Shown here: in pieces, positions 29,668 through 59,110 of the stretch
Position numbering within the stretch: the stretch's first letter is position 1
How the letters are laid out: each line of letters opens with the position of its first letter
From: Trematomus loennbergii
Taxonomy: Eukaryota; Chordata; Actinopteri; Perciformes; Nototheniidae
Direction: 5' to 3'
Length of the DNA: 64,000 nucleotides
Assembly: GCA_012861695.1 (NCBI GenBank)
Contig: JAAOOA010000066.1
Span: 2,196,419 to 2,260,418, forward strand
Program-made: the position numbers and the translations under genes
The notes under the pieces: generated by a model
What the model saw: the letters and a program-made list of their open reading frames with translations, nothing else
Told to the model about the DNA's origin: nothing
Database searches by the model: none

Positions 29668-31105
29668 TCACGATGAATTCACTACCAGTAGTTTCTGCAT
29701 GTAGGAGTTGAGCCACTTCTGTCTCTCCATGGATGTGAGGAGTTTACTCTCCCTGAAGGCAGCGTCGTCCGCCACCACCATGTTCCTCTTCATGCTGGCA
29801 CCGTGCGTCCACTCTGCAGGCCACGCCCCCGCACGCTGGAGACACACACCGAGACCCCAGGATCAATCCAGGTACCAAAGTATAGGAAAAGATATGACTT
29901 AACTTTAAAATGTCTCCACATAATGTCATTTATTGTCTCAATCGGAACCATTACAACAAAGAGAGTTTTGATGGCCTCTTAAAGAAGCGTGGGATCATGG
30001 GAGTTGTTCTCTTCAACACAATTTCCATCATTCCAATGAGCTTCCTGTGAGGATCTTTTTTATATATATATTGGTTTAGAGTTGGCAATTAAATTGTACA
30101 GTGAGTACCAGTTACTTTTATTAACTGAGGACAGACATAAATCATTTGTTTAGCTTGTAAAAAAACATGTTTACGAATCAAAACTCTTGATGAATACATA
30201 CCCAGAATAAAAAGCTTAGAATCTAGCAGTAATTTCTGAATATTACAAATATCTAGGTGACACTTTAGCACTTGCGGCAGTGCTGCCCCTGGCCAAATTG
30301 GGGCCCTAAGTGACATTTTGTAATTTCACATTTTGTTCTCAGACATAGAAATCTGTCAGTAAATACCCCACTAGTGGATGTCTGAAGCCTCTACGGGGCA
30401 TTAAAACAGTGGTTGCTAACAAGTGTTCAAATGAGACGACTTAACGTCATCACTCCCAACATTATCCGCCTTTAGCCTAGCGGTGGAGACATGAAGTCAT
30501 GTGACTGATGTACTTTGTGTGTAGTCTAACATTAGCTATTTATACCTGGCTATTGCATTTACTCTTTCACTATTTTAAAAGAGAGCCCTTCCTTTAAAAA
30601 TACCTCATCACTGCAACACATTATGGCATTTCCCCTTACTAACTACTAGACAGTTACCTTTCCTCTGCCCTCTCAGGGCCAAACAGCCACGCCTCTCTCA
30701 TCAGTCCTGCATTGCTATTGGCTGCTGCGCCGAGGCTGGGCGCTGACATCATTTCAATGCTCCAATCACGGAGAGAGATGGAGGGGAAGAGGACATCCCA
30801 TTCCTCTCGTTTAGGTTCCTCTGAATCACTTCTGGAATCAGATAATAATAACTATTAAACTTATTGAAATCTCAGATATGTATTTGTTTGTATTATGTAG
30901 GAATATCAAAACAAATACAACATATAAGGGTATTCATTTATTGTTAGTTAGTTCACTCACTGTCATATCTATAACCTTGATCAAATTGAGTGAGTAAGCA
31001 CCTGATATGAAGTCGATGCTGAGGAAAGCCAGATGTCACCAAGATCATACCCAGAATGCAAAGCAACAGGAAGGACATCCGGGGAAAAGCCAGCAGATCA
31101 GACAT
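29668..31105 (-). CDS. pth2: parathyroid hormone 2 (TIP39) precursor
   Basis: PTH2/TIP39 is the hypothalamic peptide that activates the PTH2 receptor. Coding exons on the minus strand are 31105-31002, 30831-30658 and 29835-29668. Exon 1 encodes a signal peptide (MSFLLLCILGMILVTSG core). Exon 2 encodes the propeptide (SDSEEPKREEWDVLFPSISL, then RDWSIEMMSAPSLGAAANS). Exon 3 carries the dibasic cleavage site MKR followed by the mature peptide: VVADDAAFRES, then ERQKWLNSYMQKLLVVNSS. The ADDAAFRE and WLNSYM-KLLV motifs are diagnostic for TIP39 against PTH or PTHrP. Exon 2 to 3 phases disagree by one base; a sixth G in the run at about 29,826-29,830 would restore the frame. A 5' UTR exon probably ends at the donor at 31779-31778. 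Predicted precursor about 148 residues. Confidence 0.92.
30330..30640 (+). repeat. repeat R copy in pth2 intron 2
   Basis: Core 'cagtaaataccccactagtg', 'gtggttgctaacaagtg' and 'gacatgaagtcatgtgac'. Confidence 0.7.
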
Positions 31106-31779
31106 CCTAACAAAAAATAAAGAATTAACATAGTACAATTTACATGTTAACTGAGTTGCGTATTTATGATCTTCCAATTTATTTCCAATAAAATAAGGTA
31201 AAAACAATAAAAGCAGAAACTTATTTTTATCTTTATGAATGCTAGTATGTTTTCTACATTTGAATTTAACACACAATTCTCTCTCACTATTACACTACCA
31301 CATTGCTGTTTTTTCCTTCAAATTATTTAAATTCGGTGCTAAGGCTTGTTCTAATTTACACAAGATAATGTGTAATGCCCAAAATTCCATTTAATCTCAT
31401 TATACCATATATTTAAAAAGATTAGCTTAGGATATGTCATAGTTTCTTTGTAATTCCCTTTGAGTCCTCCCAAAGATCTTGAAAATAGAAAACAAAAATC
31501 TACTGAAATGTGCCTGACGATTTAGAAGCTGCTCTATTTATATATATATATTTGTCTATTTATGAATTATTAACAAAACCTAACTAAAAATCGTCTTTTT
31601 GTTTTGTATGTGTGGAGACAAATTGTGTCAGTCACGGTCACAATCTTTCTTCTTGAAAAACAAATCACCCTGCAACACAGCTTAAAGTAATTAGTTTCAT
31701 GCGAATAGCGTTGGTTAGGGTTAGGGTTAGAATGGGATGTTATAGTTGTCAGAAGGCAGGCAGTACGCTGATTTCTTAC

Positions 31780-31840
31780 CTGGTTCTCAGGTGGTCTTGA
31801 TGCTTGTCTGAAGGCTCAAGGCTGGACCACAAAGATTAAA
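31780..31840 (-). other. probable pth2 5' untranslated exon
   Basis: The coding exon begins one base after an acceptor (TTAG, 31108-31107), so an upstream exon is needed. Sequence ending ACCAG|GTAAGA (exon end 31780) is a strong donor in the right orientation. The upstream limit is a guess. Confidence 0.45.
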
Positions 31841-34800
31841 GGTCAGTCGTCACACCAGCAGAGAAAGATTCCAGTGCAAACAACAAATCACAGCAACAGA
31901 AATGACTACTCTACTTGCTGTCAGGTACGTTTGTTGCTGCTTCCTACCTTCTTTATTCTCCTGTTTTTTCTGATTACAAAGAAGATTAAATAAAAATTTG
32001 AATTTCCACTTTTTCTTTTTTGCTTTCAGACTTCTACTTGGTTCTGTTAGCGTCTCTCTGCAGGTCAACGATGTTTGGAAAGTATTTTTCTTGTCGTACA
32101 TACTTATATACCCTGGACTGCCGTATTTTTAACCCCAGCCCCCAAACCCACCCACCCACACATATACGCAAGCATACACATCCTTCACCAGATCAAACTA
32201 TCTTTGAGTTTAGCGTGCAGGAGGACAGCCCCGGGGAAGTGTGTTAGCTTGTTAGTGTCCTGTTTCAATGACTCTTAGTCACGGTGCTGGTCAGAGCCCA
32301 CCATCTTATTACTTAAAATCTATATAGTGCGTGTTTGTATTTATGCAAGGGTGTTAATTCATACTCTCTGGCAGGTTGTACACTGGTTGGACGAAGTCTA
32401 TGGCTTTCCTGTTTTACTCCAGGTCCATTATGGAATATTCTAGAAAACACACGTTTGAAATAGATAGCACATTTATCTTACTTTTTAATTACTTGTGTCA
32501 AAGTTAGTGGAGCAGGGTGGACCCGAATGCAGGAACAATGAACAATTACTTACACAACAAACAAGAATCCAACCAAGACTGAACAAAAACTAGGGTTGCG
32601 AATTGTTGAAAGGGCTAATTGTCACTTTTGCTTCGGAAAATTCTTAACGGCGTGAAATAAAGGAAGTGACAGTCATGATAAGAGCTGTTAGGCTTCTCTA
32701 GGTGATAGGAAAGAAGCTTCAGTTTTCTTCTTTAGCTCACTATACACTGGACCATCCTTTGGACTGTTCACGGAAACAAACGATCGTGACAGGGAAACGC
32801 TGATCTTGTAAGTTACGGTGCTTATTAAGCATTTTACAAATAATGCTGTAACTTGCAAAAGTACTTTTATGTTTTCAAACTTTCACCACTATCTTAAACC
32901 AAAAGGGAAATATGAGTGGGAAAGCTACTTATGTGTTCATTGCATTGCATATGAGTCCATCAGGTCCATGAACTCCCCCTCAGCCTACTAAATATAAACC
33001 TGAGAAAAACATCTGAAACCAATGTCATCCTTGATATTCAGTGCTGCATTTTGTTGGACAAATGTGTTTTAGAAAATGTTGGAAAACACCTTGTTAGTAT
33101 GCATGTCAGTATTTAAATACCTTCCATCTCCACCAGCTTTGCAGGAAATGATATGATGTATAAAAGGATGTTTTCTATTCACACAAACCTATATTTGAAA
33201 CTTTGTACCTGGGTCATGAAACACTTTCTGTGTGGATGGACTAAAATGGAAACTAGATAAAAGCTGAGAGGGTGGAGATTTCCGAGAGTTTGTCGGCATG
33301 CAGGAAGCTTATTACCATTTAAGGACCTCGTTATGGGCCTGGTTGGAAATAACGACCTGCAGACAGGAAGCAGCTGGCCTTAACAATGGCTCTGCAACAC
33401 ACGTCTTTTATAGATAACTAGCGGAAGTCACAAAGTAGTATCACCTCACAACACCTATGTTCTCATCAAAGACAATGTCATCTCCCATTGGTACCATTGT
33501 CACTGACTTGCTTAACAGAATCAAAATACTTTATTTATCCCAAGGGGAAATAAGGTTTTGTGACAGTTGGACCATTTTAGAATAAAATACATAAATATTT
33601 ATAAATACAGAAGTGCGTCTTATGCACAGGAACGAGGCAGGACGTATTCCACAGCACAGAGACCTCTCAAGACTCAAGGCTCATGGTGAAGACTCTTGGT
33701 GCAATCCCTCTTGGCCCGAAGAGTCCAGAGGCCTTCGATGGAACGCTGCCATGTATATCCTCATGCATTGCATACACTCAAAAAATTCCTTCTGACTCCT
33801 AGCAAATGCGACTAGTTTTTATTAACCAGTAATCTTAAGTTGCCCATGATGAGACGACTTTCTCCATAAATCTGGACTCAGCTATCCTCCCTCGTTTCTT
33901 CGGTTTACCCTGCATCCTCGTTGTGTTCGTCTCAAGTTTTCAGCCATCAGTTGTAAATCACCTCTAACCAATCATAACAAATCTGTGGAAACATTGGTTT
34001 TTGAATTTGTGATATTGCAGTGTCTGGACACCCATTAATACTGTCCATTTCAAACAGGGAGAATATTTTGAGTAAAACTTGGTTAGTGTTTTCGGATGCT
34101 TTGTATGTCATTTGACTATATCAAAAGGCAATGTTGACCCTTGAATCTGGGACTCATATGTTTCAAGGTATTTTTCTGGCTGCATTCCACATCCTTCTTC
34201 AACACATAGAGATGTTGTGGGGTTAAACACATTGTTCTGATTACACATGCAATTGTTCGCGAAAGGCATGATAACGTCCAAGAGCTGCTGCCCAGAACTG
34301 CTGTTCGGTGCAGTTATTGTTCAACACGACTTACTCTCATTGCGAAATGGCTTTATTTTAAGATAAGGAAACTGCTGGTTGTAGCATAAATCCAGTATTA
34401 CTTTCACTATGCTTTTGACTAAATAGCAGAACGTTGTTCATGCTAAATATATTTAATTGAATTGAATATTCCCCAAAGAACCCATTTGGGAACCCTGGAT
34501 GTTATGGTTTGATATGTTGTTGTTTCTTTTATGAAACAGAGCTTGAGAAAGCAGTTCAGATCTTACGTTTTCTCACTTCTGTCTCCTTTTACTCCAATTA
34601 CTGCATGAAGCGGACGATTGTCGAATTGGGGGGGGGGGGGGGGGCTAATCTGACAATGACGTATGATGGGTAGGTTCATAAGCTGTAATAGAGATGGATT
34701 CTGTCCCTCGTGACTAAGTGTTATATAGTGTCAATAAATAGCCTCTGTTCTGTTTATTACCTCCCTTAAATCCCTTTACTTGATAATGTCAATAAAGCCA

Positions 34801-35560
34801 ATGAATGTGGTTTCCTTGACATCCATTTTCATCCACTGTTGATATCAGATGAGATCATTGAACAAGCATTATCTGACCTCCGTAAGTATAAGATTTGTAT
34901 TTGTATTGCCATCTTACTGTGGTGCAGAGAGAAAGAAGAAAATGGTCATCCTTCCTTTTTCCTTACTTACTTACTTTTTCCTTTTTCTTTGTACCCTTGA
35001 AGCAGTCTGATGGAGTGGTGCAGCGATGACGCATTTTTGTAGACCGACCTGAAGGAAAGTTAGCAAATGCAAAGAAGCAATAAAAAGCTACTGTAATGTA
35101 ATAAACAAATGTTATGATATGGCTGTATTATTTTATCTTATGTCTGGTAGTTGTATAGGGGTGTGGTCTAGGTTGATTCATTAGCTGTTATTAGTGGCAC
35201 CTGCGTGACAGACATGTTACGGCTGTATGTGTTCCTGTGCCTTTTACCCTTCTACGCAGCTGCTCTTCCCAGGTGTGCTGCATTGCTGTGACGAGGTGCA
35301 CAACAAAGTGCACCTGGAAAAGGAAGTGTTTAAAAGACCAGTGCCAGCAGCAGATAGCGGGGCCTCTTGGGTGGGGACTGCTGGTGTTTCTGCCTCTTAA
35401 CTTAGGATTCATCTTAAAAGATGTCTTTCAGTGATGTATTTAGGTCAATGGTGGAAGCAAGGATCTCCTACCAGGGATGTTCAGAAAAGTTGCTTGAATC
35501 CGGGAGATATCAATGGATCTCATACTAGCCTAACTAAATTACAATGACATTACTTCACGT
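31841..35560. other. intergenic DNA between pth2 and rin3
   Basis: Holds a reversed LINE tail at about 33,515-33,565 ('ctttatttatcccaagggga') and a G17 homopolymer at 34,628-34,644. I saw no coding sequence with family character. Confidence 0.45.
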
Positions 35561-36290
35561 CAACACTGTTAGGTTAAACGCGAATAATTGTCTACGTGAT
35601 GACGTTCAGTAGTCTCATACTGTCACTTTTTTTCATGGCACACAGAAGCTTCAGACATTTACCAGTGGGGTATTTACTAACATATATTATGTCCTACGAC
35701 AAATCGTGAAAATATCTTAAGCTTGTGTTAAAAAAAATCCTATTTCAGGCGTTTTACAAAAATGTATGTACGCGCCTTGTGGGCAAATTGTATTGCCGTG
35801 AATGGGGATTGGTTTCTTCTTGCTTTGATTTAAAAAAATAAAAAAACATTAGCGATATTAGAGGTTGTAGGTTAAAGGGCTGTTGGGGGTTCTGACAGCT
35901 AACATTGGATGATCTTGTAGGACTTCAGCATGAGCTCAATCTTTTTTTTGGGGCGAATACCCCAGATGGAGGTTGTTCAGTTTGATGATAATCTTTCGTC
36001 AACACCGCTAACCTAAAGTCGGCTAATGTTCGACGTGATAAGGTTTAGTAGTCTCATTAGCAACCGCCCCCAACACATAGAGGCTTCCGGCGTTCACTAG
36101 TCGGCTATTTACTGACGTATTTTATGTTTTAGAACAAAACTTGAAAACATCTGAAACTTGTGTTAACCACAGACATTATTTTAGGCATCTAACCAAAAAC
36201 ACATTCTTGTACATTTACCATGGGACGAAGGAACGGAAATGGTAAAATGCTAACTCGTTGCCAGGTTTTAGGACTAAATCCTGCCCCACC
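35560..36290 (-). repeat. two reversed copies of repeat R flanking an exon-like segment
   Basis: 35,560-35,765 and 35,995-36,290 both contain 'gtagtctcat' with 'caccag/ccagtggggtattta'-type sequence reversed. The segment between them is a decayed copy of a rin3 exon. Confidence 0.65.
35770..35998 (-). pseudogene. decayed duplicate of a rin3 VPS9-region exon
   Basis: The stretch matches rin3 exon 40,429-40,243 and its downstream intron over about 200 bases: 'cttcagcatgagctc', 'ccccagatggaggttg' and 'cagtttgatgataatctt' against 'cttcagcatgagctc', 'ctccagatgcaggttg' and 'cagtttgatgctgatctt'. The flanking 'tgccgtgaatggg' matches 'tgccatgaatgga' of that intron. On the minus strand the residues IKLNNLHLGYSPQKK are still readable, but indels break the frame. 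It sits 1.3 kb beyond the rin3 3' end, in the same orientation. Confidence 0.85.
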
Positions 36291-36413
36291 AATTTATAAC
36301 CATGGTCTTGTCTCTATTGTGTGAATTGGCACTCTTTAAAAAGGGTTTATACATAATAAGTAATGGCATTATAACCGTTTATATACTGTGGAAACGTTGT
36401 GAAGTACCGCAAC

Positions 36414-36713
36414 TTAAAGGTGGGGTAGGTAAGTTTGAGAAACCGGCTCGAGATACACTTTTTGTTATATTCCATGGAATGCTCTTAACATCCCGATAGC
36501 AATGAATATCTTAAGTGCTTTGGCAAAAAATCCATAAAAAAATGTCATCTGTGGAAGCCGTAGATAATTAATTGGATGGCCTACCTGCCTGTCAGCCTTC
36601 CATCTGTGCACAAACTTATCTCGTGCCCTCATTGGTCATGTGCGCGCTCGTGTATTTTCAAATTCTAGCGCAGTCGAGCTGGTTTCTCCAAAATTACCTA
36701 CCCTACCTTAAAG
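36414..36713 (+). mobile_element. MITE with AAAGGTGGGGTAGGTAA ends, copy 2
   Basis: The left end AAAGGTGGGGTAGGTAA is inverted at the right end as TTACCTACCCTACCTT. The left half is nearly the same as 18,249-18,400. Confidence 0.75.
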
Positions 36714-37280
36714 TTTAAAAATGTACTGTAAACCTGAAACAGCATTGGAAAATTGAAAAAGCAAGTTTATTTACAATACAATCAGTATAAGTTTGTATAA
36801 AAAATGTAATATAATTAAAAAGAACATGTGCTTACTGGACTTTTTGAATGAAAATGGAAGATTTGTGCCTATGGCTGCTGCTAATATATACCTGTGCTTG
36901 TAATTCTGCAAAGTCCTTGTACCCTCTTAAGTGTTTTGACTGCTTTTTGTCTCAGAATAATGTCAACGGGTCTGAATTATCTGGACTTTAATAAAGAGAA
37001 GAAAGATGAATTAATACATTTGACTCAAAGTCTGTAGAAAGTCTCAAGCATCACAAAGCATAACGTAATATAAACAGTATAAACATGATCATATACGTGC
37101 ATGTTCCAATAATATGTATTTTTACATTCTATAAACCTGCAGTCCCTGTGGTTCCAGACCCAGGTTGACCTGCAGAATCAGTGTCTGAAATATTTGTTGG
37201 TGGATTCAGTAACCACAGCAATGCTGTTACCACGGTGATGTAGTTACCATAGCAATACTGCCACTGTGATGCTGGAGTAG
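36714..37280. other. 3' flank of rin3
   Basis: Contains 'tttatt' at about 36,761-36,768, an AATAAA polyadenylation signal on the minus strand for rin3. Nothing else notable. Confidence 0.4.
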
Positions 37281-37366
37281 CTACAAGCTGATCAAACTCT
37301 CCTCCTCTACCTCCAGCTCCACCAAGTCCACATCAGCAGACTCATCTGGGGAGAAGCTTTCTGCAG

Positions 37367-37640
37367 GTGGAGCGGGTGGAGCTGGTGGTGCTGGTAAAGC
37401 GGGTGGAGCAGGTGGAGCTGGAAGAACGGGTGTTGCTGGTAGAATGGGTGGCGCTGGTAAAACAGATGGTGCTGGTAAAACGGGTGGAGCTGAAAGAATG
37501 GGTGTTGCTGGTAGAATGGGTGGCGCTGGTAAAACGGATGGTGCTGGTAAAACGGGTGGTGCTGGTAAAACGGGTGGTGCGGGTCGAGTGCGTGGTGCTG
37601 GTACAGCTGGTACAGCTGGTACAGCTGTTGGGGCTGATGG
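37367..37640 (-). repeat. 18-bp minisatellite, possibly coding the rin3 tail
   Basis: Tandem 18-bp units of the type GCTGGTAAAACGGGTGGT on the plus strand, with substitutions. On the minus strand one frame translates each unit as APPVLP or a close variant, without stops. The array is followed in the same frame by an acidic end. Confidence 0.9.
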
Positions 37641-37654
37641 AGCTGGTGGAGCTG

Positions 37655-55126
<17,472 letters not shown>

Positions 55127-55600
55127 AGCAATGGGGGAGTTGAACAGGATGGTGGGACAACAGGGGGATTGGAGGAGATGAAGAGGATGGAATTGTTGGC
55201 GATAATGGATCGAGAAGAGGAGGGGGACAAGGAGTAGGATCAGAGGGCTGGGGAGAAAGGATGGGAGGAGGAGACGCCGGAGTAGGGGAGAGAGGAGGAG
55301 GAAGAGATGGGGGAGGAGGGTTGGAGGACAGGGTGGGAGGAGGTTTGGAGATAGGATGGAGAGGAGGAGGAGGTTTGGAGACAGGAGGGAGAGGGGGAGG
55401 AAGGGCTGGAGGAGTTGCAGCCGGAGGACAGGTGGACTTGAGGGGAGGCGGGGGTTTGGGTCGACATGGCCGGAGCGGAAGGTTGGATGATGGCAGGGAA
55501 GGTGGAGAGAGGGGAGAAGCTGGAGGGATGGAGGCAGGGGAGGGGGTGGGTGGAGAGTCGAGTGGTCCTGTCAGAGGGCTTGTGAGGCTGTAAAGGATAA
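55127..55600 (-). other. pyrimidine-rich tract upstream of the rin3 SH2 exon
   Basis: On the minus strand this is CCT/CTC-rich and stays open in one frame as a proline-rich peptide (KPPPP motifs), but that frame does not lead into the SH2 exon. No AG dinucleotide occurs for roughly 110 bases before 'ctgag' and 'tttag' at about 55,110-55,127. That is more like a polypyrimidine tract before an acceptor than coding sequence. Proline-rich coding cannot be excluded. Confidence 0.5.
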
Positions 55601-58019
55601 AAGGGGTAAAGGTCAGGCATAGAAACTTCATGTGGAGGATTTTGTTCTATCTTGTCTTCAGTAAGCTTCCAGAAACTTGAATCTGGTCACCAGGACTCAT
55701 TCTCTGTGACTTCAGAAACATTGACAGGAGTTGAAGTTTCCCCACTACCAGGAGTCATCTTAATGAATCTGCAGTTTGTGTTGCATTATGGTACGAAAAA
55801 GAAAAACTCTGCTTTTGCATTACAGTCACATTTAGCTAGCATAAGCTTAAAGAATAAAGCTCATGTTATTCTATACCATTTTTATTATCTCCAATAGAGT
55901 GAAGCACTGATGACGTTTATTCTGGAAGTTAGCATTGCAAGGAAATCTTCGACAAAAAGCCACTGGGATTTTTCCATTGGTTTTGGTGTATTGCAGAAAA
56001 TAAGCTATGTGGCAAACACACGTTTATGGATCATCTCCACATATTAACACCACTTTGTGATTTTTAAGCATAAAAGTAATCGCCCGACTGAGTGGGGTAT
56101 TTACTGACAATAAAAATCACTTAAGCTTGTTGTACACCAGAGATACTAACATAAGCATTTAACCAAAACCAAGTTCAAAATAACACTGACTTTGAGACGA
56201 GGGTTCGTAGGTGTAATGCTGACTCATTTCAGGGTTTCTTCTTTTCTGCATTACTCCGAAAAGTACTTTTTTGACACCGTTGCTTTATCCTTTTTTAGCG
56301 ATATCAGCATTGGGGATGTTAGCATGTCAACATTTAAATTAGCTAGCTAGCAATATGTATTATTTCAATAATAATGTATTAATTTTAGGGGTATATTTAG
56401 GGGTATACATTATTAAATTAAACTCTTAAAATGTATAACAGACAGATTTTAAGATTGATTGATTCGAATGGATGCAACAGAATAAGATGTGATAATACAT
56501 TTGCTCGATACACGTCACATATATAAAATATATGTCAAGCGCCTTTTTAAAGATAATTTATCATTTGTTTAAAAACAAGAAAAAATACCATTAAGCTCTC
56601 TGTACCTTCACATTGTATAATCTGTTGCATCACTTTCACTATACTTGGATTAGTGGCTGTTTTTGTCTCTTGTCCTAATTTCTGCTCTTCAAACACAATG
56701 GTCCAACACTAGGAGTGGAGAAAGGGTTAACATAGTGATCGTCAGAGGAAGCAGTGTGGTTTGTTGAGTGGGGAAAAGGTAGTCTTAACCTTGAGCTATA
56801 ACTTTATTTGCACGATAAAGATGCTACAATAGGAATAGTTTGATCATTATTTCATACTGCTGCAGCCATAACTTTTGCTACAGTCCCACTCACACATAAC
56901 AGCAACTAACTACTTTGGCCTTCAGATGGCAGAGACCACCACTTTGTTTAGCTCAGAAATAAGACACATTCTATGTGTGTTTCACCCTTAAGCTAGTTTC
57001 ATGTAGCTGTAACCAGCACTGCATTCAGTACTACAGCATGTTGATCTTAACTTTAACATTGAGCCAGATGAGATGCTGTGTGCATTTTGTACAAAATACT
57101 GATTTTAAATAAGAAAAAGTGTGATCATATCAATCTAATTTTAGATTTGATTAAGTGGGCGTCCAATGCTGTTGAGTACTCACTTCCCCTTTTGTTAGCT
57201 TTGGGTAGCTAGCTAAACACAAGTTGGGGTAGATATTTGCAAGTGGTGTTGCATCACTAGCGCAGAAAGCTGTTACTATGCCTGAGCTTCTGTTATATAT
57301 CTGTTATATTATTTACTCACAGCGGATCCTTGTGATGAGCAGGAGAAAAAGTACATTATTGTCTAGATCTCCCACTTTCAATCCCATGATCCATGTGGGC
57401 CCTAATGGCCTGCAGCTAACCACTTGTATGAAACATAGATGAGAGGAAAAACCCGTAACTAGTGTTACTGTATATGGACCAAATGTTAAGAGGTGTTGAA
57501 ACAAGTTAGACCTAATCTACCTGTTGTCCTTATGTCAAATTTGACCCGTTTCAAACTATTTTTATGTTGGAATAAGGGGTTATTTGATCTAATTTCCATA
57601 AACATAACATGGATGGTTCCATCATCACATGAAAAATGAATGATCACTACTTTCATTGAAATATGGGTGTTATATATGAATTTATAGCATCTGTGATCAA
57701 CAGGTGTCATTATGCTCTGGTATTGGAAAACATTTAATCATTTTAAAACTATGTTCTTAACTATGATATAGAACATTCTGTAATAGTCTTTTATAAAACT
57801 CAGAAATTGGGTTTCATCTTGTGTAAATTAGGTCTTTTGATCATATATTGTAATATAATTAAGTTGCACAGTTGATGGACACACAAGGGTTAAAAAACTT
57901 TTTTTATTTATATAATTTGGATGAAAAAACCCTCTACATTTGTTATTCTAAGAACAGATATAGGGTTAAGCGTTATGATCTGCCCCTTTTTTACCACTTG
58001 TTACTTGAACAACTGAATA
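55601..58019. other. rin3 5' region, no exon found
   Basis: A reversed repeat R copy lies at about 55,900-56,300. The remainder is AT-rich. The rin3 5' coding exon and promoter were not found here. Confidence 0.4.
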
Positions 58020-58255
58020 CAAATGGCACTACTAAATACTGCTAATAATTGCATTGATTGTGTGACCATCTATGTTTCTATGTTTCATGTTGTCTCTAGA
58101 TGTTTAATTGCTCTTTTTGCTGCACTTTTAGTGTACAGTTTGCTGTTGTGCTGCGTGTTTATTGTGTTTATTGTATTTTGTTGCTCTGGCACAACAATTT
58201 CCTTCTGGATAAATAAAGTCTGATCTTATCTTATCTTATCTTATCTTATCTTAAT
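58020..58255 (+). mobile_element. LINE 3' tail ending in (TCTTA)n
   Basis: 'ggcacaacaatttccttctg' and 'gataaataaagtctgatctta' are typical of a fish non-LTR 3' end. It terminates in a pentanucleotide TCTTA repeat at about 58,221-58,255. Confidence 0.7.
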
Positions 58256-58649
58256 CCTTTTCGGCTACAGAACCCAGTTCTGAGTGAGATCACTTTTCTA
58301 TGAATTGAATAGGCATATCTGGCAAATATGAGGAAATCACATGTCTACAACCCCATCGCCACCCCCCCATCCCCTTACGCACGACATGCTCATTCACAGG
58401 AAGGACAGAATAACCATGAGGTCAGCTAATCTTCTGAGGAACAACAGCATGTTGTCAGCACAGTCATTTGAAAACATCATTTGTTTGACTTTATATTTGC
58501 TATCGTTAGGTGACATCATACGCTCATATTAACAACATGTCTTTTTAGTTAGAAAATGTTAGAAATAATATATATTGACATTGTTACGTTGGTTCAAAAA
58601 GCAGTTGTCTTAATTGTGTGACTTGCTGTCCTTGGAATAACACACCATG

Positions 58650-59110
58650 ACTTTGCAGAGGGGTGGAAAGGAAATAAGAACATTTAGTCTATTTGAAGTA
58701 CTGTAAGTAAACATTCATGATACAGTAGTTGTACTTGAGTTTTTCCATTCAACTTTATATTCCTACTGCACTACCTATTTTTAGTTTACTTCACTCCATT
58801 CTATTTATTTATTTGGCAGTTTTAGATGCTAGTTACTTTCAGGACTAATTACAAAATATGATGGTTATAGATAACTCTATTAAAAGGCTATAATAGGCTC
58901 CACCTCGAGCTACTACAACAATAACACAGACGATGAATAATAATTCAGTAAACAAATACATCATTAGTATAACACTGAAAGATACATTGCAGGAATAATT
59001 ACATTTAGCTGATAAGACTAAAGTACTTTTACTTAAGTCACATTTCCAATGCACTACTTATAATGGAGTATTTATATACTGCAGTACTGATACTTAAGCA
59101 GGGATCTGCA
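58650..59110 (+). repeat. dispersed repeat related to 12,430-12,770
   Basis: 'agtacttttacttaagtcaca' and 'gtacttgagtttttccattc' match the abundant teleost short repeat. Confidence 0.55.

Noticed and set aside
31714..31729. TTAGGG telomere-like repeat
   Set aside because: Only two to three units; too short to mean an interstitial telomere.
34628..34644. G17 homopolymer, possible G-quadruplex
   Set aside because: A single unbroken run; may equally be a length-uncertain sequencing artefact.
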